From the NCBI GenBank assembly GCA_018613035.1, contig JAGGRA010000010.1, positions 62,001 to 126,000 of the forward strand: DNA of 64,000 bases. The letters are read 5' to 3'. The notes beneath the pieces were generated by a model that did not search any database, had not been told where the DNA came from, and saw only the letters and a list, made by a program, of their open reading frames with translations. Positions 60,558-64,000 of the stretch are shown here, one piece after another. Positions within the stretch are counted from its first letter, which is position 1, and every line of letters begins with the position of its first letter. This stretch comes from Pseudomonas sp. ISL-84 (GTDB taxonomy: Bacteria; Bacillota; Bacilli; Bacillales; Cytobacillaceae). The position numbers and the translations under genes were made by a program.

Positions 60558-61994
60558 TTAATTCTGAGAAGCAGCAAGGGCATCGGCAAATCGTTTGATT
60601 CCTTCATGAATGTTTTCTTCTTTTTCCCTGGCATATGTAAAACGGACAAAACCTTTCTCAGTTCCCATTGTGGTGCCAGGAACGTAGATGACTCCTCTCT
60701 TAATCGATTCTTCGAGCAATTGAATTTCATTGTAATCCTTCTTGATTCTGCACCATAGATGTATGCCGCCTTGAGGCACGTTATATTCAACTTGATCATG
60801 AAGAAGGGTCTGCAGACTTGTATCAATCTGCTTGCTACGACGATCTAATTGCTTAACTAAATGTTGAATATGTGATTCAAATTCTCTAGATTCAATAAAA
60901 TCATTGGCAATCCATTGCGAATAGCTTCCATGTCCAAAATCGACCTGCTGCTTTGCATCCGACAATCTTTCAATGACAGATTTTGGCCCGATAATCCAGC
61001 CTATTCTTAGTCCTGAAGCAACGATTTTTGTCAGTGAGCTTATATATAAGACATTTCCATTTTGATCAAGGGATTTAAGGGTTTTCATTCTTTCACCTGC
61101 AAAAGAGGTTAAGCTATATGGATCATCCTCCACAATTGGAATGCCATATTCAGAAGACAATTCCAGTACTTTTCTTCGCTGGTTTTCCGGTAATAATGTA
61201 CCCGTTGGATTTTGGAATATGGGATTTAAAAAGATCATTTTAATTTGGTGTTTTTTATATAATGCAGTGATATCGTTCGGATCGATTCCATCCTTACCTG
61301 TTTTTAAGTAATAGGTTTTGATTCCGGCAGATTTAAAGATGGGGAGGCTGTAATGATAGGATGGATCCTCGATCGCTACAGCATCACCCGGTTTTAGGAG
61401 ACATTGAACCACAAGATGCAAGGCTTGCTGCGCACCGGAAGTAATCAAGATAGCAGAAGAGTCAATCTCAATGTCTCGAAATCTTTTTACATGGACAGCA
61501 AGAGTTTCTCTAAGAATTTCATTTCCTTGGGGATGGTCATATCCCAATGGGCCAATAAAGGTTCTGCTGGATGTTATTTCTCTTAGGGAAGATAAGGGAA
61601 AAAGATCTTGAGACAATTCCCCGCTGGCTAAATTAATCAGTTTGGTCGCGGCTAGTTCTTTATGGATTCTTTGTGTAACAGGCAAATTGGGCAAAAAGGA
61701 GCCCGCTTCAATATATCTGTTCCAACTCGGAATCCGTCTCTTTGCCAATCCCCAAATATCCTTGCTGATCGTTGTACCGCTTCCACGATTTCGTTCAATG
61801 ATCCCATTGGACTCCAGTTCATCATATGCCGCAACAACCGTGCTTCTATTGATGTCAAACTGTTTTGCCAATCCTCTTTCAGAAGGAAGCGGCTTGTCCG
61901 GTGGAAAAGTGCCATCTGCAATCCCATTTTCAATATACAAGGCAAGCTGCTTATAAAGTGGTGTTTTCGACTTTCTGTCAGGTATCCAGTCCAT
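60558..61994 (-). CDS. MocR/GabR-family PLP-dependent transcription regulator
   Basis: This is a regulator of about 478 residues. The N-terminal GntR-type winged helix (LPSERGLAKQFDINRSTVVAAYDEL) is fused to a class I aminotransferase domain. ILITSGAQQALHLVVQ and VEDDPYSLTSF are conserved, and the PLP lysine lies in SSLTKIVASGLRIGW. Such proteins sense an amine or PLP compound and control a nearby transporter or PLP-pathway gene, although none is obvious here. ATG 61994 follows AAAGGATTG. Confidence 0.88.
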   Translation of the reverse strand: MDWIPDRKSKTPLYKQLALYIENGIADGTFPPDKPLPSERGLAKQFDINRSTVVAAYDELESNGIIERNRGSGTTISKDIWGLAKRRIPSWNRYIEAGSFLPNLPVTQRIHKELAATKLINLASGELSQDLFPLSSLREITSSRTFIGPLGYDHPQGNEILRETLAVHVKRFRDIEIDSSAILITSGAQQALHLVVQCLLKPGDAVAIEDPSYHYSLPIFKSAGIKTYYLKTGKDGIDPNDITALYKKHQIKMIFLNPIFQNPTGTLLPENQRRKVLELSSEYGIPIVEDDPYSLTSFAGERMKTLKSLDQNGNVLYISSLTKIVASGLRIGWIIGPKSVIERLSDAKQQVDFGHGSYSQWIANDFIESREFESHIQHLVKQLDRRSKQIDTSLQTLLHDQVEYNVPQGGIHLWCRIKKDYNEIQLLEESIKRGVIYVPGTTMGTEKGFVRFTYAREKEENIHEGIKRFADALAASQN

Positions 61995-62096
61995 TTGAAA
62001 CAATCCTTTTGATAAAATAAATACCATTTTGGTTATTATATCATCCTTTCGTTAATCTATGGGACGAAGGGAGTTGTAGACTAGATATGATTGAAA

Positions 62097-62133
62097 AAAA
62101 GACTGCAGAGCTTTTTAAACTCTGCAGTCTTTT
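62097..62133 (-). terminator. Terminator of hxlAB
   Basis: AAAAGACTGCAGAG/CTCTGCAGTCTTTT forms a 14-bp perfect stem. Confidence 0.9.
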
Positions 62134-62149
62134 AAATATTGAATGATTC

Positions 62150-62707
62150 TTATTCGAGATTGGCATGCTTTCCATACATCTTAGTTGTATCCAACCCTTT
62201 TTTCTCCATGAATCTTAAGATAGTCGCATCATAAAAAAGGAGGAGGGTTTGCTCAAATAGTGAGCCCATAGGCTGTATCGTTTTATAATCGCCTTCCGAT
62301 TGATCTTTAGGGGATCCAGGCAATTTAACTTTGATATCGGCTAATTGTCCAATTGTGGACTCAGGGAAAATTGTTACAGCTGCGATTGTTCCTCCAATAT
62401 TTCTTGCTTTTTTCACCATGGAAATTAAGCTTTTCGTTTCACCTGAACCTGATCCGATAATTAATATGTCATCTTCCTCAAAGTTAGGTGTTACGGTTTC
62501 TCCTATTACATAGGCATCGATTCCCATATGCATCATTCGCATAGCAAATGATTTAGCCATAAATCCAGACCTGCCTGCGCCAGCAACAAAAACTTTCTTA
62601 GCTTCAAGAATTCCATTTACCAATTTTTCTGCTTCATCATCTGAAATGAAGTCAGCTGTCCGATTTAACTCTTTTAAGATCTCAGCTAAATACTTTTTCG
62701 TATTCAT
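62150..62707 (-). CDS. hxlB: 6-phospho-3-hexuloisomerase
   Basis: HxlB converts arabino-3-hexulose-6-phosphate to fructose-6-phosphate in the ribulose monophosphate pathway. The 185-residue SIS protein has VFVAGAGRSGFMAKSFAMR, DAYVIGETVTP and ILIIGSGSGETKSLISM, with MGSLFEQTLLLFYDA at the C-terminus. It follows hxlA by 8 bases. The pair detoxifies or assimilates formaldehyde. Confidence 0.93.
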   Translation of the reverse strand: MNTKKYLAEILKELNRTADFISDDEAEKLVNGILEAKKVFVAGAGRSGFMAKSFAMRMMHMGIDAYVIGETVTPNFEEDDILIIGSGSGETKSLISMVKKARNIGGTIAAVTIFPESTIGQLADIKVKLPGSPKDQSEGDYKTIQPMGSLFEQTLLLFYDATILRFMEKKGLDTTKMYGKHANLE

Positions 62708-62715
62708 TAAAGAAA

Positions 62716-63348
62716 TTACCCTTGCTTAATCATTTCTTGCATTGCGGCTACAGCGGCTTTTTTATCTGCTTGTCCAGTAATGCCTCCGCCCACAATGACA
62801 AGATCTGGCTGAACTTTCACCACTTCTGGCAATGTTTCTAATTTAATTCCTCCAGCAATGGCAGTTTTTGCATTTTTTACAACACTTTTAATGGTTTTCA
62901 GATCTTCAAAAGAATTTTGTCCCGCTGCTTGAAGGTCGTAGCCAGTGTGTACACAAATATAGTCTACACCCATCTCATCGACTTCTTTCGCACGTTCAGC
63001 AAGGTCTTTAACTGCAATCATATCAACAAGGATTTTTTTGCCTTGTTTTTTCGCTTCTTCCACAGCACCTTTGATAGACATGTCTTCTGCTGATCCAAGA
63101 ATGGTAATGATATCAGCACCTGCCTCGGCGGCTTTCATTACTTCATAGCCAGCAGCATCCATGATTTTAAGGTCTGCCAAAACTTTTAGGTTAGGGAAAG
63201 CTTCTTTTACTGCTTTCACAGCATGAAGACCTTCATTAATGACTACTGGAGTACCGATTTCGACTACATCGATATGCTCCTCAACTTCCTTTACAAGCTC
63301 AATGGCTTCTGGAATATTTACTAAATCTAAAGCTAATTGTAATTCCAT
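62716..63348 (-). CDS. hxlA: 3-hexulose-6-phosphate synthase
   Basis: HxlA condenses formaldehyde with ribulose-5-phosphate. The 210-residue TIM barrel of the orotidine-decarboxylase superfamily has LQLALDLVNIPEA, VLADLKIMDAAGYE (catalytic DxKxxD), GADIITILGSAE and VIVGGGITGQADK. CAGGAGTGA precedes the ATG. It is first in hxlAB, divergent from hxlR, which should activate it when formaldehyde is present. Confidence 0.95.
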   Translation of the reverse strand: MELQLALDLVNIPEAIELVKEVEEHIDVVEIGTPVVINEGLHAVKAVKEAFPNLKVLADLKIMDAAGYEVMKAAEAGADIITILGSAEDMSIKGAVEEAKKQGKKILVDMIAVKDLAERAKEVDEMGVDYICVHTGYDLQAAGQNSFEDLKTIKSVVKNAKTAIAGGIKLETLPEVVKVQPDLVIVGGGITGQADKKAAVAAMQEMIKQG

Positions 63349-63502
63349 CTATATTCACTCCTGTTAATTTTTTTTTGTATTCAGCAGTTTAAAACCTAAT
63401 ACGGCTAGATTTTTTATCCTAATTGGGTATTACTAGTATTACAGCTTGAATCAGGTGTTTGCTGCTGAACAATTGCTAGTATATTACGTATGACATTATA
63501 TT

Positions 63503-63518
63503 AAAAGTACGCACTTTT
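63503..63518. promoter_or_regulatory. Candidate HxlR-binding dyad
   Basis: AAAAGT-ACGC-ACTTTT lies between the divergent hxlA and hxlR genes. A palindrome AGTATACT follows at 63538-63545. The assignment is by position only. Confidence 0.4.
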
Positions 63519-63579
63519 ATTTTACATAGTGACTAAAAGTATACTATTGGTTATAATTAGGTCTGGAGGTGGTTTCAAT

Positions 63580-63945
63580 ATGTCACGAATGCAGGATAAA
63601 GTATTTAACTGTGAAAAAGAATTAACCCTTTCGGTTATCGGCGGTAAATGGAAAATGCTGATATTATGGCATTTAGGCAAAGAAGGAACAAAACGATTTG
63701 GTGAATTAAAAGCTCTAATGCCCGGGATTACGCAAAGGATGCTTGTTAACCAATTAAGAGAATTAGAAGAAGATTTAATTGTTAAACGAGAAGTCTATCC
63801 AGTCGTTCCTCCGAAAGTGGAATATTCTCTGACTGAACAAGGAAGAACTTTGATGCCTATCCTGGATGCCATGTATAAATGGGGTAAGGATTATATGGAG
63901 ACGGTCGTGGAAAGTTCTCCTGCAACGAATGAATCAATTAAATAA
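63580..63945 (+). CDS. hxlR: HxlR-family transcription regulator
   Basis: This is a 121-residue winged-helix protein of the DUF24/HxlR family. [44 protein letters not shown] and [23 protein letters not shown] are the signature blocks. The conserved redox/aldehyde-sensing cysteine is at position 10 (FNCEKEL). It should activate hxlAB in response to formaldehyde. ATG 63580 follows GGAGG, and the longer frame from 63529 lacks a ribosome site. Confidence 0.92.
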   Translation: MSRMQDKVFNCEKELTLSVIGGKWKMLILWHLGKEGTKRFGELKALMPGITQRMLVNQLRELEEDLIVKREVYPVVPPKVEYSLTEQGRTLMPILDAMYKWGKDYMETVVESSPATNESIK

Positions 63946-64000
63946 TAAATAAATGAAAAGACTTATATGGATCTGTTAAGCCAGGGTAAATACTTCTCCC

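Noticed and set aside
1-64000. rRNA, tRNA, prophage, integrase or intact transposase genes
   Set aside because: None is recognisable in any frame. The only mobile-like sequences are the small non-coding repeats R1-R7.

Overview
The window is low-GC Firmicute DNA from a spore-forming Bacillaceae, probably a Bacillus/Cytobacillus-type soil organism. The evidence is strong Shine-Dalgarno sites with frequent TTG and GTG starts, two Spo0E-like phosphatases, a T-box proBA leader, a BirA-controlled bioY-yhfT-yhfS operon, YabR, YfmQ and YqhV homologues, a BceRSAB-type peptide module, hxlR-hxlAB and NagR-type operators. There is no rRNA, tRNA, prophage, CRISPR array or intact insertion sequence, so this looks like ordinary chromosome peppered with small repeats.

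Layout. 1-10.8 kb: metabolic and hypothetical genes (exporter, flavin oxidoreductase, VOC protein, LysM amidase, threonine-aldolase-like lyase, acetyltransferase) and a pair of proteins each built of six glycine-rich repeats. 11-14.5 kb: biotin transport and acyl-CoA operon. 14.6-22 kb: a CBS protein with a HEPN-like motif, an esterase, a UbiB-like kinase, a BASS transporter and YabR. 22-27 kb: an RNase J and T-box-controlled proBA. 27-33 kb: a four-carbon sugar-acid catabolic set (PrpR-type regulator, KdgT permease, DtnK-like kinase, PdxA2). 33-40 kb: membrane proteins, an orphan histidine kinase, a 30-residue toxin-like peptide, a thioredoxin-like lipoprotein with an in-frame UGA, a Spo0E-like protein and GlpQ. 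40-47 kb: an oxalate/formate-type transporter and a formate-dehydrogenase-like molybdoenzyme sharing a leader RNA motif, then a LysM/SPOR protein. 47-54 kb: a structured RNA candidate, a methyltransferase, the GlcNAc genes nagP / nagB-SIS and a gamma-carbonic anhydrase. 54-64 kb: BceRSAB-like module, YfmQ, a MocR regulator and the formaldehyde pathway hxlAB with hxlR.

Most notable points. (1) The thioredoxin-like lipoprotein at 37109-37621 reads through a TGA exactly where the first cysteine of a CxxC motif belongs. A 6-bp hairpin with a GGUC apical loop follows 17 bases downstream, as expected for a bacterial SECIS, so this is a candidate selenoprotein. (2) A family of about 230-300 bp elements (seven copies or fragments) has AAGGCTGTTTTC-type inverted ends and an internal hairpin that is maintained by paired changes. 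(3) A shared, apparently tandem attenuator-type RNA motif precedes both the formate/oxalate transporter and the formate-dehydrogenase-like gene. (4) Four intergenic gaps hold degenerate direct repeats with a 20-21 bp period. (5) A stand-alone multi-branched RNA candidate lies at 47250-47485.

Functional assignments rest on motif and family recognition by eye. No database search was possible.
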